NCBI RefSeq assembly: GCF_000003605.2 | Contig: NW_003109576.1 | Span: 52,260-116,259 of the forward strand | DNA: 64,000 nt | Source of the DNA: Saccoglossus kowalevskii | Taxonomy: Eukaryota > Hemichordata > Enteropneusta > Harrimaniidae | Reading direction: 5' to 3' | Part shown: in pieces, positions 28,091 through 40,987 of the stretch | Layout: every line of letters starts with the position of its first letter | How positions within the stretch are numbered: position 1 is the first letter of the stretch | Program-made: the position numbers and the translations under genes | The notes under the pieces: generated by a model | The model's database searches: none | Told to the model about the DNA's origin: nothing | What the model saw: only the letters and a program-made list of their open reading frames with translations

Positions 28091-28352
28091 ATGTATACTA
28101 TGATGAACTTCGATGCTCCAAGTCACCGTCCCACATCGTTTCTCATAGACGACATCCTTGTTAGCAAAGCTGCCACACCAAAACACTTTCCAGACTTTTT
28201 CACAGCCCATGCCAGATCACCGTTAATAGAATATGGTTTCCCGTATTCGTTGTCACATTCATCAGCAACGCATGGTGCTTTCCTGGCTACGCACCCAGTA
28301 CATCCTTACTCAAAAGCTACCATGGAACACCCGTATATTTTGCCGGCACCTC
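28091..28352 (+). CDS. Bsx: Bsx homeobox gene, coding exon 1
   Basis: First coding exon of a brain-specific homeobox (Bsx) orthologue, a nuclear DNA-binding transcription factor. In vertebrates Bsx acts in pineal and hypothalamic neurons (family knowledge). The exon encodes residues 1-87 plus one base. Residues 13-23 read RPTSFLIDDIL, the eh1-like N-terminal motif of Bsx proteins (vertebrate form RPTSFFIEDIL, from memory), expected to bind Groucho-type corepressors. It is followed by a His/Pro-rich linker, as in vertebrate Bsx. The start at 28091 (MYTMMNF) gives a short leader comparable to vertebrate MNLNF; 28100 or 28103 are equally possible. A pyrimidine-rich acceptor ends at 28075 just upstream, so a 5' UTR exon may precede. 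The donor is C|GTAAGT at 28353, phase 1. The complete model (28091-28352, 29004-29191, 32259-32510) is 233 residues, close to the vertebrate length. Confidence 0.9.
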
Positions 28353-29003
28353 GTAAGTTATTTTTTAATTTGTTAAACTTTTCATTAGTTCAATTCCAAT
28401 TTCAATGAAACCACCATATACATTTCAGAGTATAAAATACGCGACTTTGTAAAAGTTTGCTAAATAAGACGACAGTGTAAACCCCGGACATGCCGTGACA
28501 CAACATATTTCGTTCATCAAACCAAAATAACACGTGCAGTATGTTTATTCTGTTTTATGAATGAAATAGGAAATGAAAGGATTCATGAGATCTTTGCGAA
28601 ATCGGGTTGGTCATCTTTTGTGTCGCAAACTGAGCCCAAGACATTTTAACTACCCACCCACGAACTGAGTGCCAATACTGCACCACTCTTGACAGAAACA
28701 ATATGATCATTTTAGTTTTCGGACTGAGATAGTTCAATGCTATACAATCTTTTAGCTCGTATTAATAGAATAGTATGTACCACAGTGAGATTAAAGATCC
28801 AGTAGAGTGTCAACAATGTCATCAGCTTTCTATAGATTCGTTCAAAGCGAGCGAACACAAACAATGAAAACAACTATCCCCTTGGCCTCTCGTAATCGCT
28901 TCGCTAGACATCAGACTTTTAGCTCTTGGTGGTACGTTCACTTTCGCACATTTTTCAATGTTTATTTTATGTCTGTTATATATTAGTTTATTATTATTTT
29001 CAG
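28353..29003 (+). other. Bsx: Bsx intron 1
   Basis: 651-bp phase-1 GT-AG intron between exons 1 and 2. I see no repeat or other coding signal in it. Confidence 0.85.
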
Positions 29004-29191
29004 CTGGATATAGTTACTCGCCCCTTTTCCAAACTGATTCACCAGGAAAGCACTGCCGAAGAAGGAAAGCGAGGACGGTGTTTTCCGATCAACAACTGAA
29101 CGGTCTTGAAAAAAGATTCGAAGCTCAAAGATACCTATCTACGCCAGAGCGAGTAGAGCTCGCCACTTCGCTAAGTCTCTCAGAAACTCAG
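29004..29191 (+). CDS. Bsx: Bsx exon 2 (most of the homeodomain)
   Basis: The acceptor TTATTTTCAG ends at 29003 and the donor CAG|GTAAGA begins at 29192. The exon enters in phase 1, completing a Pro codon with exon 1, and leaves in phase 0. It encodes residues 88-150: a short linker, the Bsx-typical PGKHCRRRKARTVFSD, then homeodomain helices 1 and 2 and the start of helix 3. The homeodomain begins at residue 107, so this exon carries positions 1-44. The match to vertebrate Bsx across this stretch is nearly complete (LEKRFE.QRYLSTPERVELA). This separates it from BarH and NK proteins, which are the nearest alternatives. Intron 1 is 651 bp. Confidence 0.93.
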
Positions 29192-32100
29192 GTAAGACTA
29201 GTTGACATTGCACCAACTGGCAGTTGTTTGATCTGCTCACGTTAATTGTATGCATTAAACAGTATTTGCGTTACCAAGATCATATTAAACTATATCCATA
29301 TAACGGCACAGCACCAATAACCACCAGTAAACTTCTTTCCTAACTGGCGGGTTTCATTATCAAGATAAGCGGCACAATTACACTTGCTCACCATGAAGTA
29401 TCAGATTGCTCAATATTAGCTTATCAAATAATAATAGAACACGCTATGATTACTATTATAACCCACAATATAAAGTATTGTATGTCTTATGAAATAAAGT
29501 AGCGGGTCATATTCATCACAGACCTTATCAGAGTTTGAATAACTTTCTGTGAAATAATAAAAAAAAATAACTTTGCAAACACAATTTTGAAACATAATAT
29601 TTCATATCAGACAGAGAGCAAAACATCGAAAAAACACGATTAAAATATAATCGAACGATAATCATTGTAATACTCTAGTTCACAGCGCCGACATTACATT
29701 TCCATTTGACCAGCTATGAAAAGTGCAAATTATAGATTTTCCTCAATATCATTAAGTCCAACAAACCGTGAGAGCTTGTAAGTGTAGGCCAAAGTCATTC
29801 AGATCACGACTGAGCAATTATTTTACCACGGAGAATAAACTTGCAATACAATAGTTTCACGACCTGTATTTTATTAAATCGCGAAGCCGCTTTGTGTAGA
29901 GTTTTAAGAAAAGGCGTATTTGTGCCATCAGTCTGGTTAGTGGTGAAAAGATCATGTTAGATTCAATCTGACCACAGTTGTACTTTATGTATGAACAGTC
30001 GTCGCTTATGAAAACGAAATATATGATATAGCTGGCGGTGTATGATACATTCGGAGTATATTTAAATGTGATACACAACATTGAAAATATCCCATGTTAC
30101 AGAACAAAANNNNNNNNNNNNNNNNNNNNNNNNNNNNNNNNNNNNNNNNNNNNNNNNNNAGCTGGCGGTGTATGATAACATTCGGAGTATATTTAAATGT
30201 GATACACAACATTGAAAATATCCCATGTTACAGAACAAAAAGTACAACACATCGTAGCAGAGTTTGTGACACTGTTTTTCGGTTGTCATGGTGTGTTCAT
30301 AACTCGGGATTCAGATTCACGACGTAATTAACCTTGCTTTTTGGAGAAAAATATCTACACAGCTTGCTTGGTCACGGTCGCTATATAATATTGTTTCTTT
30401 GTCTGTTTTGATTTCATTTTTTAAAAAATGTTCCGTTGTATTCTGTTTCATGCATCTGTAATTCCAATTCGTAGTACTTGCGGGTAAAAAAAATAACATC
30501 AAGAACAGTTCCAAGCAACTTGAAATACTAAGCGTACATAGATTGTGTGTGTATCATATCTCAACCAGGCTGAACAGCATTCATTTTGCTTATGTATTGC
30601 GAATTGAGGCCATCGAACTATCATCAACAAAAAATAATTACACCAATTGTATCGGAGAACCAGTAAATGCAGCTAATCCTCATACCCGGGCGACTGGACA
30701 GTGATTCCATTTATTTTCCCCCGGGGTAATCCTATGTGTGTCCTAGTGGCCGCAATTTATCGTGGCCACAAAGCCTTATACATTTATCGCCAGCTAAAGT
30801 GACCATTTTACTGACTATACGTTGTAATACGATTCTGAGATGAGATAGAACTTAAGGAGAATAGGTATTCTACGAAGACTGCTAACTTCCCCATGTGTCC
30901 CACCGCAATAGATAAGATGTTTTTCTAAATTTATTATACAAAAAAAGGCTCGGATTCAATGCATTATCCTACACACACATTGAATTCGATAAATTTGAAA
31001 GACGATGAATTTTACTGCTCTATACAAAAGAATATAATACAATTATGTCAACAATATAGGTAAATTAGTGTTTTTAAAAAGCGTTACGCCCAGTTAAATG
31101 CGAGACAGCGTGCACGATGCAGTATTTTCGAAGTCCCAATCTATTCCTTGCCATATTTCACAACTGATGTTTTTGAGACAACGTGGGCCGCTACCCGCCG
31201 TGTCGACCTCTCTACAAAAACCAGTCTCTCAGCATCACAATTTAGCGTGAACCTTTAAATAAGCTGTCGCCAAGAATGTTAAAACCAAATCGACTTAGTA
31301 TTCTCCCGTGTCAGATAGGCTGACATGATCGCCACGGAACACCATATACCTTAAGTATTTGACAAGGAGAGCTTAAATAAGGGAACCTCTCAAGTAGATA
31401 TGGAAACAAAATACACCACCTATTTTTGTCGACCTGTTTCGATATTCTATTAACGATTATTTATTTTTAGATAATTAACAATTCATCATCACATTCAAAA
31501 TTAACACTAACTTTCGGGAGAGAGAAAATGTAGGAACGAAACTTGATTCACGATTGTCTTTCATGGTAACAGTTTAACTGAAATGCGATTTTACCAAGCA
31601 TGTAACGAAGATCGACCACCTCGAATTGTGTTGATACTACACGGTAACGAAAACGACGGCGAATTCAACGGTCAGTGACCGTCCGCGTTGTCTGAAATGC
31701 CGAACAACACAGGCGATTTTGATGAAATGCATGATAAAATCATGACACCGCTTGTTGCAATTTACAATTAGATGGCAGTGATGTTGTCAATGTCACAATC
31801 AGCGCTAGCGAACTAAACCCACCCGAAATGTTATCACAAGTCTGTGAAACTAACTAGAGTAACATCCCCGACATTTCTAAACTCAAACGTTGGTAGTTTA
31901 GAAATATTCCTTTGACAATTCATGGGCCCTTATGCAGTATCAACTTGGAATCACCCGTCAATTCACCACAACTCACGTGATCAAAGAGGCTTATCATGAT
32001 ACACGGATCTAATCATGGCAATTATATACCAATTGAATAATGCAATCTAAGTTTAGCATCAATGTTTCAATTTCACTTTTATGTTGTTAACATTAGTGCA

Positions 32101-32258
32101 GAGAAACATTGCCGTAGATTTTATCGGTGAAACTCAAATCATTTTTGGAATGTCTCTGGTACCATGTAGCCTGGTACCTAAGCAGTTAACGAGCTGTGCT
32201 TGTTTGTGTCCCGGTAAGCATGATTAATTCACCTAAAATATGTTATATTTATTTTTAG
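29192..32258 (+). other. Bsx: Bsx intron 2, contains a 50-N gap
   Basis: 3,067-bp phase-0 GT-AG intron inside the homeobox. It holds a 50-N scaffold gap (30110-30159) flanked by two nearly identical ~80-bp copies, which suggests unmerged contig ends rather than a true repeat. No other gene is visible. The remainder is AT-rich single-copy-looking sequence and is a natural place to look for conserved enhancers. Confidence 0.8.
30030..30239 (+). repeat. ~80-bp direct duplication flanking an assembly gap
   Basis: 30030-30109 and 30160-30239 are the same sequence (start AGCTGGCGGTGTATGAT, end CAGAACAAAA) with a one-base indel, separated by exactly 50 N. This is typical of overlapping contig ends or two haplotypes joined with a default gap. 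Confidence 0.85.
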
Positions 32259-32510
32259 GTCAAGACGTGGTTTCAAAACCGAAGAATGAAACACAAAAAA
32301 CAACAAAAGAAAAGTACTAGCAACCAAACAAAGGAGGACACAGAAATGAGCGAAAATTTGGACGAGGATAAAGACGACGACGCGTCATCAGTGAGTAGCT
32401 GCGATGTCATCGACAGAGAAGACAAATCGAACGACCTTGCGCATGCATTAATGACGTCATCAACATCGGTCGATGTGATTCGCATTGATTTCGAAAACCA
32501 GTCCTCATGA
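32259..32510 (+). CDS. Bsx: Bsx exon 3 (recognition helix and C-terminus)
   Basis: The acceptor TATTTTTAG ends at 32258 and the stop codon TGA is 32508-32510. The exon encodes residues 151-233. It begins with VKTWFQNRRMKHKKQ, the homeodomain recognition helix with Trp48, Phe49, Gln50, Asn51 and Arg53. The preceding 3,067-bp intron falls between homeodomain positions 44 and 45, the splice position shared by many NK/Bar-type homeobox genes. The tail has a basic, Gln-rich start, then a strongly acidic Asp/Glu stretch and a Ser/Thr-rich end. This resembles vertebrate Bsx in composition more than in sequence. A canonical AATAAA lies at 33313-33318, about 800 bp past the stop, and another at 33673; either could end the transcript. 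Confidence 0.92.
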   Translation, partial: VKTWFQNRRMKHKKQQKKSTSNQTKEDTEMSENLDEDKDDDASSVSSCDVIDREDKSNDLAHALMTSSTSVDVIRIDFENQSS

Positions 32511-34369
32511 TTTGATAGATGAAATGACATTTAATATAATCTTGTAAATAACACAAAAATTTTACATCTTTACCTGATTGACAATTTCAGTTTAGAAGTA
32601 AACTACATCATGTTTTTAGAGTAATATATTTTATAATTTTTAATGTCTGCCATATTGGGGTCCGTCTCAGAGTTTTGTATAGACAAACACCCCAGCGTAT
32701 TTATGAGAAACATGTTTTGAAATGTTTATTCGGGTGTGACACAGTGTATTGGAGTGTCACGGCTGGAAAAGCAACTTTGTCTTGTTCTTGTACCTAACAA
32801 AGAATGGAAACGAAATGCATTACGCAATGAGAAGAAGAAACATTACGAGGCAATAAGCTAATTAACAATCCACCATAACATGGACTTTTGTTTTAATATT
32901 TCTCTATGTTGAAGCTCCTATCAAGACATTGAGGTTTCCATGGAAACGGCTACGTCACGCGATTTTGTTCTTCAGTGAAACAATGTGACAACTTGACAAT
33001 GAAAGCGATAATGATTTTCTCTCAGGCTGAAGAACCACATCAAATTTCATAATTATATCTATTTAAATTTACCGGTAATGTCCAATTAATTCTTCGAAAG
33101 TATTATGTATGACACGCCACCATCTTATTAGCACACATACTTATTGTTTGATGTCGGTCACTACGTCACATCCGTTGTGTATCGCAATGGGTAAGGTAAA
33201 TGAGATTTATATTGTACATAATTCGTGTTATTACATACAATACTTTTATTGTGATAGCTTTGACTTGTTTTTTTTCTGTATAACTATCAGTGAATAGTCA
33301 GCTCTTTGCGACAATAAATTAAATTATTTTATTTGCATGGCATCATGATGTTGACTCTCCGTTGATAATGACGGTCACAGAACTTAATGTCCCTCATCCA
33401 CGGAAACTGATGTTTACATGTGGCTTTTATAATGGATTTTCGTGCTGTCCATATCTCAGTTATTTTCAAACTACTTCTCTTCTGCCCAGACCAGCCCAAT
33501 TGGTATTGCCGAGTTGTCCAGATTCATTAAGTGGCGTAGTTCCATCATGATAGACGGTCGATGGTCGCCGCGACGCATCGTGATAGATATTGGCTCCATA
33601 CAACGTATACATTGCTTTTTACGCACAATTAGAAAGCGCACCGTATGACGACTATCGCCAAATTGAAATTCCAATAAAACATCACGATATTACACGGTTT
33701 CTGTAATTACTGTATAATAACCGTTATACGTACATACTATGATATTGTTCCTTGCAATGATACTGGCATACATTCATTTTGACCAGGTATATTACGGGGG
33801 TTTCATTACATACACTCCAGGGACAGTTGTATTGCATTACTTTGATTTCTATTAGTTGTAATTAAGAAGTGAACATGAGAGGTCAGTAATTGAAAAACGG
33901 TTGTGTTTAGCTCCTAGTCAAACATTTTCGTAATTATACGATTACTCAGTCTCTAATTTAAAGTGGTTAGTCAAGTGATTGTTTTACATTTTTATCTCTA
34001 GTCACACATATTAAGGTATTGATTCGAATATTAATATCGGGTTTCGTTGTCATGTGTACTACTTATTCGATGTCCTTTCTATATGGGCGTGCCGAAAAAC
34101 AACAACACTTATTCTTCTTTATGACATCGCCACTGGGATACGCCTCCTTAACTCAGTAAACATTAATTTTATCAAAAAGAAAATTTCAGTACAACCGGAG
34201 AAAACAGTACGCCTATGAATACTTTTTAATATGAATTACAATCCCCATCGCCATGTTTTAGATCTACAGCTATACTCACGCTCGACGGATAAGAATAAAT
34301 ATTGGATAGATGAAACCAAATATATTGAAATAATAACTCGTCGCAATGTCGACACTTCCTCTTTCTCAT

Positions 34370-34650
34370 TTAATGGCGTTCTTTGTGTATCCACGATTGT
34401 ATTTCCTTTTACACCGTACATCAACGCACTTAGAGAGTAAATGGCATTGTTTACGAGTTTACTTCTTTAGGCGTTTATTCGTTGAACACGTAAACGGATA
34501 GAACTCTAAAAGCATTAGTGCCTAGTAAAGCGGAACAATGTCTGACCCCGTGTTCTAAGATGGGATTCTGTCGTGATTTTATCGGAGACTGCTCTTCCTG
34601 GTTGGTTTTGGTTTACATGCAATGTGGTTAAGAAGATAACATAAAGGATA
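34370..34650 (+). repeat. Dispersed repeat, copy 2 of 3
   Basis: Plus-orientation copy of the 8.6-kb repeat; the best-matching part is 34470-34630. Confidence 0.8.
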
Positions 34651-35369
34651 CGCATCAATGATACCAAGTGTGTTGATTGTAACACGGATGAGGATGTTCA
34701 ATTGTAGGGTTTTAGTGATAATGAGTGGGTGCTTCATCGATTGCAAGTTTACGATCGCCGTATTGACATTGTCATCGTTCAGTGTCTTCAAAATTAGTGA
34801 TATTTATTCACGGTAATCTGGTTTATGTATAAAGAGTTTCGCAAAATGTTTCGCGCCAGGATAGGTAGTCAAAATATACCAAAAATATTGGCATTAATCT
34901 TGGAATTAATTTAAAATTTGTGTATACTGTTGATCATCATCATATGAATGTGGAGTTGGACATTTATAAAGCATATACAACACATTTATCTTCACTTTAC
35001 TTTCAAATCAACAGAAGACGTTTCCAACGGATAGAGAAACACAAATTACCCACAAATCCATGCTTCTTCCTCTCAATCATGCCCGATTACGCGGAAGAAA
35101 TTTTGGTTGGCGAAGTTATAAAACCGTTCATGCCTAAGTGTAATTCAGTGTATTAATTTGTTGCTATATCGCGATTATTTGTAGAATTTACGTTATTCCA
35201 GGTTCAGAGAAGCTGAATGGGCGTCACAGAAAATGACAAACAAAACAAATGTTGAAATTACAGGATATACAGAGGGCATACACATAGTCGAATAATAACA
35301 AAGTTTCTAACATGTGATAACAATGTGATATTGACAAGTTATAATAGACATATTGGTTGATCAACGAGT

Positions 35370-35660
35370 CGATCAACGAGCGCTGTGCAACGAGTAAAAA
35401 GACGCACTGAACTACCAACATAAGGGTGCACCGCACAAGCACAATAGAACACGTACTGCATACCTATTACAAGGACACCTTGCATAATGACCTCGGGGCG
35501 CACTGCACAACGAGCACAATAGACAACTGCAAAATGGGCATAATGACGCACAGCAATTACAGCACGAGTACAAAGTGCATTTCACAACGAACAACGAGCA
35601 CAATGAATATTAGGGCGCATTGCACAACAAAAACACGAGGGTACAGAGCAAACATAAACA
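35370..35660. repeat. Low-complexity field rich in GCACAACGAGCACAATGA-like units
   Basis: Motifs such as GCACAACGAGCACAATAGA, ACAACGAGCACAATGA and GCGCACTGCACAA recur irregularly. It is a degenerate short tandem array; overlapping frames on both strands here are repeat artefacts. Confidence 0.6.
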
Positions 35661-36068
35661 AAAGTAGGTCACAAAGGTTGTTCAAAATGACATGAAAAGA
35701 AGTTCAACTAACACCAAGTCGTAAATGACGTGTTTAGAAAAAATGAGAAAAAACGTATTACTACTTTCAAGTTTATTGAAATTGAAATTAATATAACCCA
35801 TCCAGTGACGTCTCTGTGAAATATGACACACACTTGTAATTCAACCGCACTCTGACGTCACAGACACATCTGTTGCTGTATTTTTTAATTCCCAATTTCA
35901 ATATTGCAAAGAAATATTATTTTGCACCGCAAAATAACTGTTATTAGGCTATAAAATAACTGTCAAGACATTTAGGAAGATACCTGGCATGTCGTATAAA
36001 GTTCATGATCAAGTCTCCATCCAGTGTGAATACAGGATACCCAAGAAATGCATTAAAAGATATAATCA

Positions 36069-36589
36069 CATTATGACACGTGACTGCGATATTAACTAAC
36101 CACTTTTAAACGATAGATACACTCTACTACCAAGAGGCTAACAATAAAATCACTTAAAATTCTCTAATGAATTGTCGGTTTACACAAATACACGTGCAAT
36201 TTCACACAATAGAAAACAGAATTCCAACGATGAAAGTGCAGCCATTGTTATTTATATATCAATTATACGTTATAACATTAAGTATAAAGAAAAGTACGAG
36301 AGGAGCAGTAGGTATTGTGTTCCTATTATAGATCTATCTTATCTGCTAATTAGTAAAGCGTCGACCATTTAAGACAAATTACAGTCAATAAAGCTCTGTC
36401 AGTTAATATTTGTATAAGGCATGTTTTAAGTTGTCCCTATATACCACACCATGTCTCTTATGGCTAAGTATTTTGGTGAACGTTACCATCTGCTGTGTGT
36501 GTTTCGACATGATGTCGTGTTAAACTGTGAGTGTTGAAAGTTAAGTGAGGCACACGCCAAAGTGACAGTAAAACGTGTTATACGTCAAC
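36069..36589 (+). mobile_element. ~520-bp LTR-like repeat, copy 3
   Basis: Complete copy in plus orientation. TATAAA is near 36280 and AATAAA near 36389. It is flanked by a possible 5-bp direct repeat ATAAT (36062-36066 and 36590-36594), which supports independent insertion as a solo unit. No coding sequence. Confidence 0.85.
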
Positions 36590-37564
36590 ATAATTGTTCT
36601 CTGTTCTCTCCCACCTTGGCAAACCGTCGCGTAGTCGACCAATCGAAGACAGTATCGAATACAATCGATGAGATAAAACGATTTTTTGAACGCGAAAGGA
36701 ATTCATATTTTGGGTAGCATATATATTCGTGTGCAAATAATCGAGCATAGATTGTTTGTGACTGTTCCCTGGCCATTTATTCGTTATTCGAACTGATGAC
36801 AATACATGCCGATTGGATACAGTGAATATATGTTTCACCCATCACTAAATTTAGATTGAAAATTAACGAAGCGAGTGTACATACAAATGATGACAAGATG
36901 ATATTCTCACTCTAGCGATATGTGAAAGCTTGTGTCGAGTTATTCTCTGAATTATCACAACATGTTCACACTCCGCCGAAATGATTCAAGTTCGTGGTTT
37001 ATGTTAAGAAATTGTTTAAAATCGTAATATGAGTGTCCTTTAAGTGAGTTCATGTTGATCTACCTCTTCCTCAACCCCGCCGTGTCGTCAATCAACGTAA
37101 TACGACAGCTACCTTCTACAAAATGATTCCCCGTCAGTTGGAATTAAAATAATTTGATTAAGTTAGTTTTGATTTATTAAACAACTATATAGACGAATAT
37201 GAATTGAACAATAAGTTAAATTTAAGATTGACCGATTACAAAACATAATAATAAAATGATTGTTGAAAATAATAGTTTTCGAAATTACCACTCTTTGTAC
37301 TTGCTACATTGAAGCACGCCCTCAAATGTAAGCGCAGTTCTATATAAGTCACGTGACACTCGATTCAATTACATAAGGCATAAATAAGACAGCATTGAAC
37401 TGTTTATCTCTAGAAAGCCACGTTCACACTGAGTAAGACTGCGATGAAGTACACCCCGACGGATACTATTCAGTTCGACGTTGCTGTATCAGTGATGAAA
37501 CGACAAATCGTTCCATTCTCAGTGATGGCATATTATATGCACTAATTAGGCAAAACACTTGCGC

Positions 37565-37925
37565 ATCATGATTGATAAATTGAATCGATTTGAAAACAGA
37601 AGCATCTACCAATCATTCACGATGAACTAGAACAGTTACTGTCATATTTCGGAAGTCAAACATCAAGCTGTCGTCTAACCAATGAGCATTTATTATTAAA
37701 TTTTCGAAAGCAAAATGAAAACACCAATTAAATCAAGGGAGCTTTACAATCGAATCAGTGAAAGATAAAGCATATATTGAAGGATGGAATATAAATCACG
37801 TCAACCAGTAAGTTTGTCTTTTATAAGTCACAAATTATGTTATGCAAATGAACATAATACGATGTTGAATAATTAGAATATAACATTTTAAAATCACTAT
37901 AGTCAGAAAGAAAAGTATGTGTTAC
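37565..37925. repeat. Block shared with 41990-42365 (first copy)
   Basis: Shares clear similarity with the second block, for example CATCAAGCTGTCGTCT, CAAAATGAAAAC versus TAAAATGAAAAC, and TTGTCTTTTATA.GTCACAAATTAT. It begins ~1.5 kb after the start of LTR-like copy 3. Function unknown; AT-rich, no frame. Confidence 0.75.
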
Positions 37926-40466
37926 TGTCTCACAACACAACTCTACAAATCTCGCATTTGATTGTCCACTGACAATGTCTAATTTTGACCAAGCTTCTCC
38001 CCATACACAGAGATAATAGTATGTCATTCCTCGTTTGTAGAAGGCGGACGAGCGTATGGAAAAGAGCACAGTTTGGTAACCATAGCTCGTACTCCAGGAC
38101 GCGATCACAACTCGTTGTTGTGGAATCTGCTAATATCTAATATGATGGGGATTACTATCGTATACAAGATTAATTTGCCGATTAAAATTTAATGTTAGAT
38201 ATTCTCTGGTTTCTTGTAAGTGCTTCATAAATCTGAATATGCTCTCAAACAAATTTTAATTTTTGCAATATCTACATTATATAAATTCGACTCGTCCGAG
38301 AATGGTGAACATTCTAAAGTGCTCAAAACGCCATCTTCATAACCGAAATAGATTATGGACGCAAAGAAAGGCTCTTTATTTTATCGGAACATTGTCCCGG
38401 TTCGGAGAATAGGAGAGCTGTATCACGTGACTTGGCCTTTCGAACGTGCATACATCGTTTTTGGCAATGTTTTAGCAATGCTTATTTTGTCACTGGGAAA
38501 TAGTTTCGTTGTCCACGAACGTTATTACACAGTGTTTGACACTGACAGAGGCACAGAAAAGTTGCCTCTGAATTTGGTGTTATGTTGACATTATTTTGCC
38601 GTTATTTGTAGATAATGCAATTAACCCTATAAACCCTTTCCAAAGTGGCGCAGTGTATATTTCACCAGTTGTCGACGTGGTTGCCAAATATCATTTACGG
38701 AATACGGTATATTGAAAATGAACGGCTAATGCAGACGTATATGTCAAAAATTAATTCTATGTCAGTTGTATTGATTGACATTCGATAAATATTTGATATG
38801 TTTGCATTATTAACAGAATAAATGTACAATGGGATTATATGAGTGTATATTTCACTTGTTATTACATTATTAGCGTGACATGCAATGTTTTATATATAAT
38901 TAACTTCCTGACGATTGCTGTATTATGTGTCACTCCAGACAAGCTGGTGCCTATTTTAAAATATTTAAAAATAGAAACATTTTACACATATGCAGTTAGT
39001 AAGAAGGCGTATATTGTATGAAAACGCGATTGCGAGACTGTATGAGGGCGAGTTTATGGTCAATATACATATATGTATTATTCGTGGCACGGCAAATACT
39101 AGTGATAAATGTGCACGCTGTCAGGGGGACATAACGAATACTATGTGATAAATAATAACACAATTATATGGTGAAACGACGCGCTATCTGTTCGGTATTA
39201 CTGACATGCAATATAAAATACGAGAAAACTAAATCAGAGACAGGTCGAATATCAATGAACGGTTTAACGTCAGGGCATTATACTTTCCCAATGTTTTCAA
39301 GTAACGCCGTAAAAGTATACGTGCTGATATTATTGATTTACCATGAGAACAAATATTTTATAGTGGCATATAGGTAAATAACAGTAGTGTCAATTCTAAC
39401 CCGTGTTAGTTGTATTCCGCTAGCTTGGGTTTAGGGTATTGTCACAATTTTCGAGAAAATGTAATACAATAACTGAGACTGGCGTCGTCAAGATAATAAA
39501 TGAAATTGAGGAAAAGGTATTTATGAAAGATAGAGAAGGAAGAGGTTCCCGTGGTAACGAGAAGTGAACAACGTAAATGATTGGTCCAAACAAATTTGAT
39601 AGGGAACTTGTAGTTATGGCGTTTTTATAACTTAAACAGTAACAATTTGGTGGTAGTTTTCTCTCTTGTGCACATGATGTGAAAATGATTCCAACTGTCC
39701 TCTTGACAACGATGTTCAAGTCCAACCAGCACTTCTCTGAATGCAGTGACCTGAACGACTGGGGATTCTACTTGCATCAAGGTCATGTTCAGCAAAAGAG
39801 GACTTCTTCAATTGAATTCTTCAATGTTACCTTACCTGTTTATACCTCATGAGGGCGTTTTTTATGGCAAGATGGCGCAAACGGAAGTCCTTCGCAGGTT
39901 TATGGTTTCTCATATTTAAATCATCATAACTCTGAAGATAATCATTTTTTTTAATTTTTGTTTTCAAATTTATAATCAATATACATAACTTGATAAATAC
40001 AAACACCAAAATAGGCTCTATTTAGTTCCTCTTTAACGACCATGGCGATGTACGAAATATACAGAAGTGCTATGTAACATAACCTATATAAAAACATCAC
40101 GAATAAGCAAAACATTATGTTGATAAAATAACCATTTTACATTCACTGCGAGATCTCGGGCTACGTGTTAAATCAAAAGGAGGCATGAGACAAACAAAAG
40201 CCACAGCGTTCGTAGTTGCGTTAGAACATTGCTTGAGATTCGACAAATGCGAAACTATTTCAATAATGTGCTGATAAATGTCAATTTTGTTGAAGTAAGG
40301 ATATCTCATCGCTATATTTTCATCTGAAAGATCGACATTGAGCTATAAATATAAAGAAGAAATTCAAGTTCTGAATCAAATCTTACGATTTTTCCGTAGA
40401 CGTTCACGCATTACACGAGATCTCGCAATAAGCATAAAATTACACAACATTCAACAGATATTATCG

Positions 40467-40987
40467 CATTATGACACGTGACTATGATATTACCCAACCA
40501 CTGTCTAGCGATAGATACACTCTACCTCAGAGAGGCTAACAATAAAATCACTTAAAATTCTCTTGGGAATTATCGGTTTATTCAAATACATAAGCAATTC
40601 CACACAATAGAAAATAGAATTCAACCAATAAAAGAGCAGCCATTGTTATTTATATATCAATTATACGTTATAACATTAAGTATAAAGAAAAGTACGAGAG
40701 GAGCAGTAGGTATTGTGTTCCTATTATAGATCTATCTTATCTGCTAATTAGTAAAGCGTCGACCATTTAAGACAAATTACAGTCAATAAAGCTCTGTCAG
40801 TTAATATTTGTATAAGGCATGTTTTAAGTTGTCCCTATATACCACACCATGTCTCTTATGGCTAACTATTCTGGTGAACGTTGCCATCTGCTGTGTGTGT
40901 TGCGACATGATGTCGTGATAAACTGTGAGTGTAGAAAGTTAAGTGAGACACACGCCAAAGTGACAGTAAAACGTGTTATACGTCAAC
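40467..40987 (+). mobile_element. ~520-bp LTR-like repeat, copy 4
   Basis: Complete copy in plus orientation, very close in sequence to copy 3 over its last ~350 bp. Flanks show a near-duplication (ATTAT / GTTAT). The 3.9 kb between copies 3 and 4 contains no reverse transcriptase, integrase or capsid-like frame, so the pair is not obviously the two ends of one retroelement. Confidence 0.85.

Larger units (their letters stand above)
32511..36068. other. Gene-free stretch downstream of Bsx
   Basis: Contains the probable Bsx 3' UTR with AATAAA at 33313 and 33673, dispersed repeat copy 2 and the low-complexity field at 35370-35660. No other gene recognised. Confidence 0.55.

Noticed and set aside
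32286-32530. Minus-strand frame opposite Bsx exon 3
   Set aside because: A shadow of the acidic, Ser-rich Bsx tail.
36069-40987. Copies 3 and 4 as the two LTRs of one retrotransposon
   Set aside because: No pol-like frames lie between them, copy 3 has its own possible target duplication, and their upstream thirds differ.
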